The notes below the pieces were generated by a model. That model made no database searches. It saw only the letters and a list, made by a program, of their open reading frames with translations, and had not been told where the DNA came from. The translations under genes and the position numbers were made by a program. Shown in pieces: positions 16,162 to 23,173 of a stretch of 64,000 nt of DNA; the stretch's first letter is position 1; every line of letters starts with the position of its first letter. Source of the stretch: Bacillota bacterium (GTDB lineage: Bacteria; Bacillota; Clostridia; Lachnospirales; Lachnospiraceae); contig JAEWYQ010000003.1 of the NCBI GenBank assembly GCA_023395555.1, forward strand, positions 22,598-86,597, read 5' to 3'.

Positions 16162-17367
16162 ATGGATATCAGTTCAGAGAAGATTGAAGATATAGTAAAA
16201 CAAGTGCTTCGGGAGTTGAAGCAGGTTCCCGCAGGCGCACAGGCCGCTTCCAAAAGCCATGCGGTTCCCGCAACCAGCAGAGTGGCAATGCTTACCGGGC
16301 TGGAGAAGATCGAGCTGAAGGAATACCCCATCCCGGAGCTGGGAGACGACGATATTCTGGTCAAGGTGGAAGGCTGCGGCATCTGCGGCACCGATGCCCA
16401 TGAGTACAAAAGAGATCCCTTTGGATTAATCCCGGTAGTGCTGGGACACGAGGGAACCGGCGAGATCGTTAAGATGGGAAAGAATGTGACCAGGGACAGT
16501 GCCGGAAAGCCTCTCCGGATAGGGGATAAGGTAGTGACCTGTATGATTTTCAAGGACAATCCCGACATTACCATGTTCGATCTGAATAAGCAGAATGTGG
16601 GCGGTGCCGATGTATATGGCCTGTTACCGGATGACGACACCCATTTGAACGGCTGGTTTGCAGATTACATTGTAATTCGGGGCGGATCCACGGTGTTCAA
16701 TGTCAGCGATCTGGATCTGGATTCCAGAATTCTGATTGAGCCCTGCGCCGTGCTGATCCATGCGGTGGAACGGGCGAAGACTACGGGAATTCTGCGTTTT
16801 AACAGCAGAGTTGTAGTTCAGGGCTGCGGCCCCATCGGTTTAATCTGCATCGCGGTACTTCGCACCATGGGAATTGAGCATATTGTTGCGGTGGACGGCG
16901 AACAGAAGAGATTGGATTTTGCCAGGGAGATGGGCGCGGCAGGAACAGCGAATTTCAAGGAACACAAGGGAATTGAAGCACTGACGGATGCGGTAAGCCA
17001 GGCCTTCGGCGGACATCTGGCGGACTTCGCTTTCCAGTGCACCGGTTCACCCGCGGGACATTCCAATATCTATAAATTTATCCGCAACGGCGGCGGACTG
17101 TGCGAGCTTGGTTTCTTCATAAACGGCGGAGATGCAACCATCAACCCGCATTTTGATATCTGCGCCAAGGAGATTACAACCGTGGGCTCCTGGGTATATA
17201 CCTTAAGGGATTATGCCACCACCTTTGATTTCTTAAAGAGAGCCAAAGGCATCGGGTTACCGATGAATAAGTTGATCACCCACAAATATCCTCTGGACAA
17301 AATCAATGATGGATATATTACGAACCTTAAGATGGAAGGCTTAAAGATTGCCGTTGTTAATGAATAA
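16162..17367 (+). CDS. Zinc-type alcohol dehydrogenase with encapsulation helix
   Basis: A medium-chain dehydrogenase of 401 residues, likely reducing propionaldehyde to propanol to recycle NADH inside the compartment. Catalytic zinc residues are in GCGICGTDAHE and VVLGHEGTGEI, and the Rossmann motif is VVVQGCGPIGLI. The usual four-Cys structural zinc lobe is missing: the segment after DKVVTC has no Cys cluster. The N-terminus EKIEDIVKQVLRELKQV is an encapsulation-peptide-like helix followed by an Ala/Ser linker. AAGGAG precedes ATG 16162. An alternative job as lactaldehyde reductase cannot be excluded. Confidence 0.88.
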   Translation: MDISSEKIEDIVKQVLRELKQVPAGAQAASKSHAVPATSRVAMLTGLEKIELKEYPIPELGDDDILVKVEGCGICGTDAHEYKRDPFGLIPVVLGHEGTGEIVKMGKNVTRDSAGKPLRIGDKVVTCMIFKDNPDITMFDLNKQNVGGADVYGLLPDDDTHLNGWFADYIVIRGGSTVFNVSDLDLDSRILIEPCAVLIHAVERAKTTGILRFNSRVVVQGCGPIGLICIAVLRTMGIEHIVAVDGEQKRLDFAREMGAAGTANFKEHKGIEALTDAVSQAFGGHLADFAFQCTGSPAGHSNIYKFIRNGGGLCELGFFINGGDATINPHFDICAKEITTVGSWVYTLRDYATTFDFLKRAKGIGLPMNKLITHKYPLDKINDGYITNLKMEGLKIAVVNE

Positions 17368-17425
17368 GTTTTAAGGCTTCGAATGTGACGGTTTGCAGTA
17401 TTTTGTCAGAATGGAGGAGTAAGGG

Positions 17426-17740
17426 ATGGATCATGCGGTTGGTATGATTGAGGTATACGGTCTGGTTGCGGCTTTTGTAGCGGGCGACGCGGGATGTAAG
17501 GCCGCGGATGTTACAATGGAGCCCTTTGACCGCAACAAGCCGGCCAACGCGGATGCCCTTCCGGTTCCGCTCATCGTTACGATTAAATTCCGTGGTACGG
17601 TGGATAATGTAAGAGCGGCGGTGGAAGCGGCAGAAGCGGCGGCAAATCAGATTTCCGGGGTAATTACAAAGCATGTGATTGCCAAGCCGGAGCAGGATGT
17701 TCAAAAGCTGCTGAAAATCAGTGGTCTTGATAAAAACTAG
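17426..17740 (+). CDS. Microcompartment shell protein, BMC-H (divergent)
   Basis: A 104-residue single BMC domain (AVGMIEVYGLVAAFVAGDAG... VIAKPEQDV) that would form a hexameric shell tile. It has a longer central loop (DRNKPANADALPVP) than the canonical 90-residue PduA type, so the pore or surface of its hexamer likely differs. GGAGGAG precedes the ATG. It heads a run of four BMC-H genes. Confidence 0.92.
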   Translation: MDHAVGMIEVYGLVAAFVAGDAGCKAADVTMEPFDRNKPANADALPVPLIVTIKFRGTVDNVRAAVEAAEAAANQISGVITKHVIAKPEQDVQKLLKISGLDKN

Positions 17741-17772
17741 CATAAACACAAGAATTGATTAGGAGGATAAAA

Positions 17773-18051
17773 ATGATGGCACAGGAAGCATTAGGAATGG
17801 TAGAGACCAGGGGTCTGACCGCAGCGATTGAGGCTGCTGACGCAATGGTAAAGGCAGCAGAGGTTGTATTGGTAGGAACCGAGAAGATCGGCTCCGGTCT
17901 GGTGACTGTAATGGTCAGAGGCGATGTAGGCGCAGTTAAGGCAGCCGCTGAGGTAGGTGCAGCTGCAGCTTCCAAGCTGGGTGAGCTGGTAGCGGTTCAT
18001 GTTATTCCCAGGCCCCACGCAGATGTTGAGAAGATCTTACCCAGAGTTTAA
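17773..18051 (+). CDS. Microcompartment shell protein, BMC-H (PduA-like, copy 1)
   Basis: A canonical 92-residue BMC-H ([20 protein letters not shown] ... [17 protein letters not shown]) forming the main hexamer. AGGAGG lies before ATG 17773, followed directly by a second ATG. It is nearly identical to the core of the shell protein at 18721, so the two are recent duplicates. A 12-bp hairpin begins at its stop codon. Confidence 0.95.
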   Translation: MMAQEALGMVETRGLTAAIEAADAMVKAAEVVLVGTEKIGSGLVTVMVRGDVGAVKAAAEVGAAAASKLGELVAVHVIPRPHADVEKILPRV

Positions 18052-18079
18052 TTTCATAGCTGCTATGCAGCTATGAAAT
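18051..18079 (+). other. Intercistronic 12-bp hairpin after BMC-H copy 1
   Basis: ATTTCATAGCTG pairs exactly with CAGCTATGAAAT across a 5-nt loop. No U-tract follows. It probably stabilises or partly terminates the upstream mRNA, favouring the abundant hexamer over the downstream genes. Confidence 0.7.
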
Positions 18080-18082
18080 TAT

Positions 18083-18171
18083 GAGCAAGCAGCGAAGCGG
18101 ATTGCGAATATCCGAACTGCTACGCGGCTATAAGTTAGGAGCAAACAGTGAAGCGGATTGCGAATATCCGA
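18083..18171 (+). repeat. Duplicated 33-bp element, 56-bp period, between shell genes
   Basis: GAGCAAGCAGCGAAGCGGAT... at 18083-18115 recurs with two changes at 18139-18171 (GAGCAAACAGTGAAGCGGAT...). The flanks (GCTATGAAATTATGAG versus GCTATAAGTTAGGAG) are also alike, so a unit of about 56 bp was duplicated. Each copy contains CGGAT-7 nt-ATCCG. No gene is coded in this 145-bp gap. Confidence 0.8.
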
Positions 18172-18196
18172 CTAACCGGAAAGGCATGATTATCGG

Positions 18197-18484
18197 ATGA
18201 AATCTTTAGGATTTATCGAAGTTCAAAGTGTCACCGCCGCCATTGAAGCCCTGGACACCATGTGCAAGACGGCTGAGGTGGAATTCGTTACCTGGGAGCG
18301 GAAGCTGGGGGGCCGGCTGGTTACGGTCATTGTCCAGGGGGAAGTGGCTGCGGTAACGGAAGCAGTGGAGGCAGCGGCAGCAAGCTCCCTCAAGCCCTGT
18401 GTTCATGCGGTTATCCCCAATCCCCATGAGGAAACCGTGAAAATGGTTCAGCTCAGTGCGAGCCGGCTGAAGGTAGGAGGCTGA
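18197..18484 (+). CDS. Microcompartment shell protein, BMC-H (divergent)
   Basis: 95 residues, one BMC domain ([20 protein letters not shown] ... [15 protein letters not shown]). It differs from the PduA-like copies in the pore-side region ([16 protein letters not shown] in place of [17 protein letters not shown]). The ribosome-binding site is weak (GGAAAGG well upstream), which suggests lower expression. The next gene starts 2 nt after its stop codon. Confidence 0.9.
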   Translation: MKSLGFIEVQSVTAAIEALDTMCKTAEVEFVTWERKLGGRLVTVIVQGEVAAVTEAVEAAAASSLKPCVHAVIPNPHEETVKMVQLSASRLKVGG

Positions 18485-18486
18485 TT

Positions 18487-18999
18487 ATGGCTGACAGTAA
18501 GAAGCAGGTTGATCTAAACGAGCTAATGAAAAATAAAAGCATAGATTCACCTAAGAAGGCACCAAAAAAAGAGACAGCAGAGCTGACAGCAAGAGGAACG
18601 GCCCGAAGAAGCAGGAAGGACGCCTCGTCCGGCGCGGCGGAAGCAGCGGCTGTGTCCGGGGAGAACTCCCAGACCACAGAAATAAATATTGAAAAAGGAA
18701 TCATCAAGGAGGAAAAGAGAATGGCTCAGGAAGCATTAGGAATGGTGGAAACAAGAGGACTGGTAGCGGCAATTGAAGCAGCGGATGCCATGTTAAAGGC
18801 AGCTAATGTAGTATTGGTAGGAACCGAGAAGATCGGTTCCGGCCTTGTCAGTGTTATGGTACGCGGCGATGTAGGCGCGGTTAAGGCAGCGGTAGAATCC
18901 GGCGCCAGCAGCGCCTCCAAGCTGGGTGAATTAGTAGCTACCCACGTAATTCCCAGGCCCCACAGCGATGTTGAAAAGATCCTTCCCGCATTAAAATAA
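18487..18999 (+). CDS. Shell protein BMC-H with 78-residue N-terminal extension
   Basis: ATG 18487 has AGGAGG 6 nt upstream and opens a 170-residue frame. Residues 1-78 are highly charged and low in complexity ([18 protein letters not shown]..., a run [20 protein letters not shown], then GIIKEEKR), probably disordered; residues 79-170 are a complete PduA-like BMC-H nearly identical to the one at 17773. A second, equally good initiation site is inside the frame at 18721, so long and short forms are probably both made. The extension has no family I recognise; it may decorate the shell, bind a partner or carry cargo. Confidence 0.85.
   Translation: MADSKKQVDLNELMKNKSIDSPKKAPKKETAELTARGTARRSRKDASSGAAEAAAVSGENSQTTEINIEKGIIKEEKRMAQEALGMVETRGLVAAIEAADAMLKAANVVLVGTEKIGSGLVSVMVRGDVGAVKAAVESGASSASKLGELVATHVIPRPHSDVEKILPALK
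18721..18999 (+). CDS. Short form of the same shell protein (internal start)
   Basis: AAGGAGG followed 8 nt later by ATG 18721 would initiate a 92-residue canonical BMC-H ([20 protein letters not shown]). This is the same start context as the copy at 17773. The short form alone would make ordinary hexamers; mixed with the long form it would make hexamers bearing a variable number of N-terminal tails. Confidence 0.75.
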   Translation: MAQEALGMVETRGLVAAIEAADAMLKAANVVLVGTEKIGSGLVSVMVRGDVGAVKAAVESGASSASKLGELVATHVIPRPHSDVEKILPALK

Positions 19000-19033
19000 G
19001 AGGGGTACGACAACAGGAAATGAAGGAGAGAAC

Positions 19034-19066
19034 CTTGAAATAGGTACGGACAGTGCCTGTTTCAAG
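19034..19066 (+). other. Intercistronic hairpin upstream of pduL
   Basis: CTTGAAATAGGTAC and GTGCCTGTTTCAAG form an imperfect stem, followed by CCTCTTTCTTCTTT. It may be a weak terminator or processing site within the operon. Confidence 0.5.
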
Positions 19067-19139
19067 CCTCTTTCTTCTTTCATCAAAACACAAGCTATAT
19101 TTTTTGTTAACAGAAATGAAAAAGGTGCAGGTGAATATC

Positions 19140-19793
19140 TTGGATGAGTTGACAATGGAAAGAATTACAAAATTGGTGATTGAGGCGGTAAAGCAGACAG
19201 AGGGGAACGCCCTCCAAAATGCCGGCTTTCTTGTACCCGTAGGCGTATCTGCCAGGCATATCCATCTGACACAGGAGGATGTGGAAACTCTTTTTGGAAA
19301 GGGCTATGAGCTGACCAGGAAGAAGGAATTAATGGGCGGACAGTTTGCCGCCAATGAGACAGTTACCATTGTAGGCTTGAAACTCAGAGCCATGGAGAAC
19401 GTAAGAATTCTCGGGCCGGTCAGAAGCAGCTCCCAGGTGGAAATCTCTTCTACCGACGCCATCAAGCTGGGTATTAAAGCGCCCATTAGAGAGTCCGGTG
19501 ACATCAAGGGCTCCGCACCCATTGCCGTAGTAGGGCCTAAGGGTGTGGTTTATCTCAAGGAAGGCTGCATCATTGCGAAGCGGCATATTCATATGTCTCC
19601 CGCAGATGCGAAGGCGGCCGGAGTACAGGACAGACAGATCGTGTCCGTGAAGGCGGACAATGAACGCGGAACGGTATTTAATCATGTATTAATCCGGGTA
19701 GATAAAAGCTTTACCCTGGAAATGCATCTTGATACGGATGAAGCGAATGCAGCGAATATTATTACAGGTGATACTGTAACCATCATAAAATAA
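19140..19793 (+). CDS. pduL: Phosphate propanoyltransferase (PduL)
   Basis: Converts propionyl-CoA plus phosphate to propionyl-phosphate, regenerating CoA in the compartment lumen. Both halves of the PTAC fold are present with the zinc/substrate His motifs VSARHIHLT and IAKRHIHMSPADA. I prefer TTG 19140 (AGGTG 6 nt upstream), giving 217 residues; ATG 19116 in the same frame lacks a good site. The N-terminal LTMERITKLVIEAVKQT is an encapsulation-peptide-like helix, as in other PduL proteins. No acyl kinase is in the window. Confidence 0.93.
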   Translation: MDELTMERITKLVIEAVKQTEGNALQNAGFLVPVGVSARHIHLTQEDVETLFGKGYELTRKKELMGGQFAANETVTIVGLKLRAMENVRILGPVRSSSQVEISSTDAIKLGIKAPIRESGDIKGSAPIAVVGPKGVVYLKEGCIIAKRHIHMSPADAKAAGVQDRQIVSVKADNERGTVFNHVLIRVDKSFTLEMHLDTDEANAANIITGDTVTIIK

Positions 19794-19800
19794 TATTACA

Positions 19801-19834
19801 GTTCAGTCGGTGCTGTGGCACCATCGGCTGAACT
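19801..19834 (+). other. Intercistronic hairpin after pduL
   Basis: GTTCAGTCGGTG pairs (two wobbles) with the segment ending ATCGGCTGAAC. No long U-tract follows, so it is probably a processing or attenuation element before the pentamer gene. Confidence 0.6.
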
Positions 19835-19889
19835 ATAATAAAATAAATCCCATAGGCATAAACCCTAGGAAGAGTGAGCAGGTGAGCAC

Positions 19890-20168
19890 ATGATTGTAGG
19901 CAAGGTTGTAGGAACCGTTGTAGCAACAAGAAAAAATGAAAATCTGGTGGGCTGTAAGTTTTTAATTGTAGAACCCTTCCCTTCCATGGGAGCCTCCCAG
20001 GAGCCCGGCAAAAGCAGATTTGTAGCAGTTGACCATGTGGGTGCGGGAGTGGGGGAGGTTGTCATCGTGGCCAAAGGAAGTGCCGCCAGAATTGGCACCA
20101 ACCGGGTTGATTCACCCATTGATGCAGCCATTGTCGGAATTGTTGATAATGTAACGGAACTGGAGTAA
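19890..20168 (+). CDS. Microcompartment vertex protein, BMC-P (EutN/CcmL type)
   Basis: A 92-residue EutN/CcmL-fold protein (MIVGKVVGTVVATRKNENLVGCKFL ... AVDHVGAGVGEVVIVAKGSAAR), the pentamer that caps icosahedral vertices. It is the only BMC-P gene here. Low amounts are expected, in line with its position late in the operon. Confidence 0.93.
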   Translation: MIVGKVVGTVVATRKNENLVGCKFLIVEPFPSMGASQEPGKSRFVAVDHVGAGVGEVVIVAKGSAARIGTNRVDSPIDAAIVGIVDNVTELE

Positions 20169-20174
20169 GAAGTC

Positions 20175-21509
20175 ATGGATAGTATGGAACTGACGGGGAT
20201 AGTGAAAGACAGCGCGGTAGTTGGCGCAGGCGGGGCTGGCTTTCCGACATATGCCAAAATGGATAAGAAGGCGGAGACCATTATCCTGAACTGTGCGGAA
20301 TGCGAGCCCTTATTAAAGGTTCACAGACAGCTGCTGCAAAAATATGCTTATGAGATTATGGAGACGCTGTCTGTAATCGCCGAAGTGCTGGAAGTGAAGC
20401 AGACGATAATTGCCATCAAGAGAAATTATACAGGGACAGAGGAAGCCGTAAGGGCGAGTCTTTCCTCCTTTCCCGGGCTGGAATGCCGGCTGCTGCCGGA
20501 GGTGTATCCCATGGGCGACGAGGTGGTGCTGATTTATGAGCTCCTCGGCAAGGTGGTGCCTCCGGGAAGCATTCCGCTGGAATTGGGCGTGGTAGTCTTC
20601 AATGTGGAGACCGTATGGAATATACATCAGGCAATCCGGCATAAAACACCGGTTACCTCCAAATACCTCACCATTACCGGGGCAGTGAAACGGCCCGTTA
20701 CAGTTAAGGTTCCGGTGGGCATATCGGTGGATGAGGCGGTGCAGCTGGCAGGCGGCCCCGCCATTGCGGAACCCGCCTATCTCATGGGCGGCCCCATGAC
20801 AGGGACCATCGTGGGAGCCTACACCCCTGTGACCAAAACCACCAATGCCATCATTGTACTTCCGGCAGATCACCAGATCATACAGAAGAGGCTCAGCAAT
20901 TCCTCCATTGATATGAAGCGTGCCATGGCGTCCTGCTGCCAGTGTGAGATGTGTTCCGACCTCTGTCCCAGATATCTGCTGGGCCAGCCCATCACCCCCC
21001 ATTTGTTCATGCGGGCGGCAACCAGCTGCAGCACGGTGGATGTGGGTCCCTATCTGGATACCATGTTCTGCTGCTCCTGCGGTGTTTGTGAGCTTTTTGC
21101 CTGTCCCCAGGGCCTGGCTCCCAGAACACTGATTACGGAATATAAGAACGGCCTGCGAAGCAAGGGAATTGCCATACCGAAGGGAATACCGCTAAAGGGC
21201 GTGAATACTGCCCGGCCCCACAGGCTGGTGCCCATGGGACGGCTGGTGGCAAGACTTGGCCTGTCTGAATATAATCACGATGCCCCCCTGGAGGAAGAGA
21301 AGGCGGAGCCGAAGCGGGTGAAGGTGATGTTAAACCAGCACATCGGAGCTCCAGCGATTCCTGTAGTACATAAGAATGACCGGGTGGAGCAGGGAGCGGT
21401 GATTGCCGCCGCGGCGGAGGGCAAGCTGTCCCTTCCGGTGCATGCCCCGATATCCGGTGAGATATTAGAGGTCAAAGATCAATTTATCATTATTTCGAGA
21501 GGACGTTAG
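20175..21509 (+). CDS. pduS: PduS-like flavin / iron-sulfur protein (RnfC-like)
   Basis: 444 residues. The N-terminal RnfC/NuoF-like nucleotide region (VVGAGGAGFPTYAK, NCAECEPLL) is followed by a SLBB domain and two 4Fe-4S motifs, CCQCEMCSDLCPR and CCSCGVCELFACP, and a barrel-sandwich end. In B12 loci this family is linked to cobalamin reduction; here the diol dehydratase is a glycyl-radical enzyme, so electron passage for NAD+ recycling through the shell is a more likely role. It neighbours the PduT-like shell protein, the usual partner. Confidence 0.9.
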   Translation: MDSMELTGIVKDSAVVGAGGAGFPTYAKMDKKAETIILNCAECEPLLKVHRQLLQKYAYEIMETLSVIAEVLEVKQTIIAIKRNYTGTEEAVRASLSSFPGLECRLLPEVYPMGDEVVLIYELLGKVVPPGSIPLELGVVVFNVETVWNIHQAIRHKTPVTSKYLTITGAVKRPVTVKVPVGISVDEAVQLAGGPAIAEPAYLMGGPMTGTIVGAYTPVTKTTNAIIVLPADHQIIQKRLSNSSIDMKRAMASCCQCEMCSDLCPRYLLGQPITPHLFMRAATSCSTVDVGPYLDTMFCCSCGVCELFACPQGLAPRTLITEYKNGLRSKGIAIPKGIPLKGVNTARPHRLVPMGRLVARLGLSEYNHDAPLEEEKAEPKRVKVMLNQHIGAPAIPVVHKNDRVEQGAVIAAAAEGKLSLPVHAPISGEILEVKDQFIIISRGR

Positions 21510-21515
21510 TGCATT

Positions 21516-22064
21516 ATGGGTAAAGCAATCGGAATGGTAGAATATAAAACAGTATCCTCGGGTATCTTTGCGGCTGATTTAATCTGCAAGACGGCGGAGG
21601 TGGAGCTGATCGAGGCGCAGACCGTGTGCCCGGGCAAATACATCGTATTATTCACCGGGGAGCTCAGCGCCGTAAGCGCCTGTATTGATGCGTCGAAGCA
21701 TACTTTCCCGGAGCAGCTCATTGACCGCTTTATGCTGGGCAATCCTCACGAAGGGATATTTCCGGCAATCTATGGGACTTCCCGGATTGATAAAATCCGT
21801 GCCCTTGGAATTTTGGAAACATTTTCGGCAGCCTCCATCATTGTTGCCGCCGACGAAGCGGCGAAGACCTCTGAAGTGGAGCTGATCGAGCTCCGTATCG
21901 CCAGAGGAATGTGCGGTAAATCCTATATGCTTCTTACCGGGGAGATTGCCGCGGTGGAAGCTGCGATTGCAAAAGCAAAAGCGGCAGTCGGAGAGAATGC
22001 AATGTTCCTTGACTCTTCCGTCATTGCCAACCCGGACAGCAAGCTGTGCCGGAGCATCATGTAA
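21516..22064 (+). CDS. pduT: Shell protein BMC-T (PduT-like) with pore cysteine
   Basis: 182 residues with two tandem BMC domains (about 1-90 and 92-180), forming a trimeric pseudo-hexamer. Cys38 in TVCPGKY matches the PduT position whose three copies ligate a 4Fe-4S cluster at the central pore. The gene sits directly after the PduS-like gene, which supports electron transfer across the shell. Confidence 0.93.
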   Translation: MGKAIGMVEYKTVSSGIFAADLICKTAEVELIEAQTVCPGKYIVLFTGELSAVSACIDASKHTFPEQLIDRFMLGNPHEGIFPAIYGTSRIDKIRALGILETFSAASIIVAADEAAKTSEVELIELRIARGMCGKSYMLLTGEIAAVEAAIAKAKAAVGENAMFLDSSVIANPDSKLCRSIM

Positions 22065-22147
22065 AGCATAGAATAGCTGCTCTGTATAAAAAATGCCATG
22101 GTACGGACACTTAACACACTGTTATTAATGTAAAATCCCTCATAGAT

Positions 22148-22330
22148 GGTATATGGGAAATATTCCGTTGGAGATATGCGGGTAATAAGTATCCAGCAGG
22201 AAACATGCGGGTAATAAATATCCCGTAAGAGCATGCGGATATTAAATATCCCGCAAGAATATGCGGGTAATAGATATCCCGTAAGAGCATACGGGTATTA
22301 AATATCCCGCAAAAACATGCGGGTATTACT
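22148..22330 (+). repeat. Tandem array of 28-bp palindromic units before deoR
   Basis: Unit boundaries: 22176 (29 bp), 22205, 22233, 22261, 22289 (28 bp each), a partial unit from 22317, and a degraded unit before 22176. The core is CGGGTAWTARATATCCCG, an imperfect palindrome. Odd and even units differ in a fixed way (CCCGTAAGAGC versus CCCGCAAGAAT/AAAAC), giving a 56-bp higher-order period. The array ends 22 bp before the deoR start codon. No protein is coded. There are no variable spacers, so it is not CRISPR. Likely roles are a set of operators for autoregulation or a structured leader RNA. Confidence 0.9.
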
Positions 22331-22352
22331 ATAAAAGAAGGTAGGTGGAAGG

Positions 22353-23141
22353 ATGCTTGCGATTGAGAGAAGAAATCAGATTCTAGCCATGCTCCAGAAG
22401 GAGAGCAGGGTGGTGGTGGGAGATTTGGCCCGGATATTCCAGGTAACAGAGGAGACCATCCGCCGGGATCTGGAGAAGCTTGAGAAAGAGGGTTATGCAA
22501 AAAAAGCCTACGGAGGAGCAATCATTAATGAAAGCTTTAATGTGGACCTCCCCTACACGGTGAGAAAAAAAGCCAATGTCCAGAGCAAACAGGATATTGC
22601 CGAGCTGGTGGAAGCCCTGATCCAGGACGGCGACCATATCATGATGGATTCCAGCTCTACGGCGGTTTATATCGCAAAGCACCTGAAGCATAAGAAAAAT
22701 CTGACGGTGATCACCAATTCGGTCGAGATACTTCTGGAGCTGTCCGATGTGGTGGGATGGAAGGTCCTCTCCACCGGCGGAATGGTGAAGGAAGGCTCCC
22801 TTTCCCTGGTTGGCTATCAGGCGGAGAAGATGATCCGCTCCTTCCATGTGGATAAGACCATCACTTCCTGCAAGGGAATTGAGATCGATAAAGGAATGAC
22901 GGATTCCAACGAGATGGAGGCTCAGGTCAAGAAGCTGATGATGGACTCTGCCAATGTGAAAATCCTGGCGGTGGACAGTTCTAAATTTGACCGGATCTCC
23001 TTTACCAGAATTGAGGATCTGTCGGAGCTGGATGTGATCGCGACGGATATTGAGCCGGATCAGAAATGGAAGCAGGCGCTCAGCACGATGAACATTGAAT
23101 GCTGCTACAAGAAGAGCAGGGAACAGGTAGAAAAAGAATAG
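22353..23141 (+). CDS. DeoR-family transcriptional regulator of the microcompartment locus
   Basis: 262 residues: a DeoR HTH (ERRNQILAMLQKESRVVVGDLARIF..TEETIRRDLEKLE) and a DeoR sensor domain of the phosphosugar-binding isomerase fold (DSSSTAVYIA, TNSVEILLEL, DSSKFDR). Family effectors are sugar phosphates, here plausibly rhamnulose/fuculose 1-phosphate or DHAP. It lies between the shell genes and the dehydratase genes and is the best candidate to bind the paired operators at 11921/12004 and 14561/14644. Confidence 0.93.
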   Translation: MLAIERRNQILAMLQKESRVVVGDLARIFQVTEETIRRDLEKLEKEGYAKKAYGGAIINESFNVDLPYTVRKKANVQSKQDIAELVEALIQDGDHIMMDSSSTAVYIAKHLKHKKNLTVITNSVEILLELSDVVGWKVLSTGGMVKEGSLSLVGYQAEKMIRSFHVDKTITSCKGIEIDKGMTDSNEMEAQVKKLMMDSANVKILAVDSSKFDRISFTRIEDLSELDVIATDIEPDQKWKQALSTMNIECCYKKSREQVEKE

Positions 23142-23173
23142 GAATCAATTGATGCAGGAGGAGAAGGCCGGTC

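Noticed and set aside
22148..22330. CRISPR array
   Set aside because: The units are tandem and contiguous with no variable spacers, and no cas gene is near.
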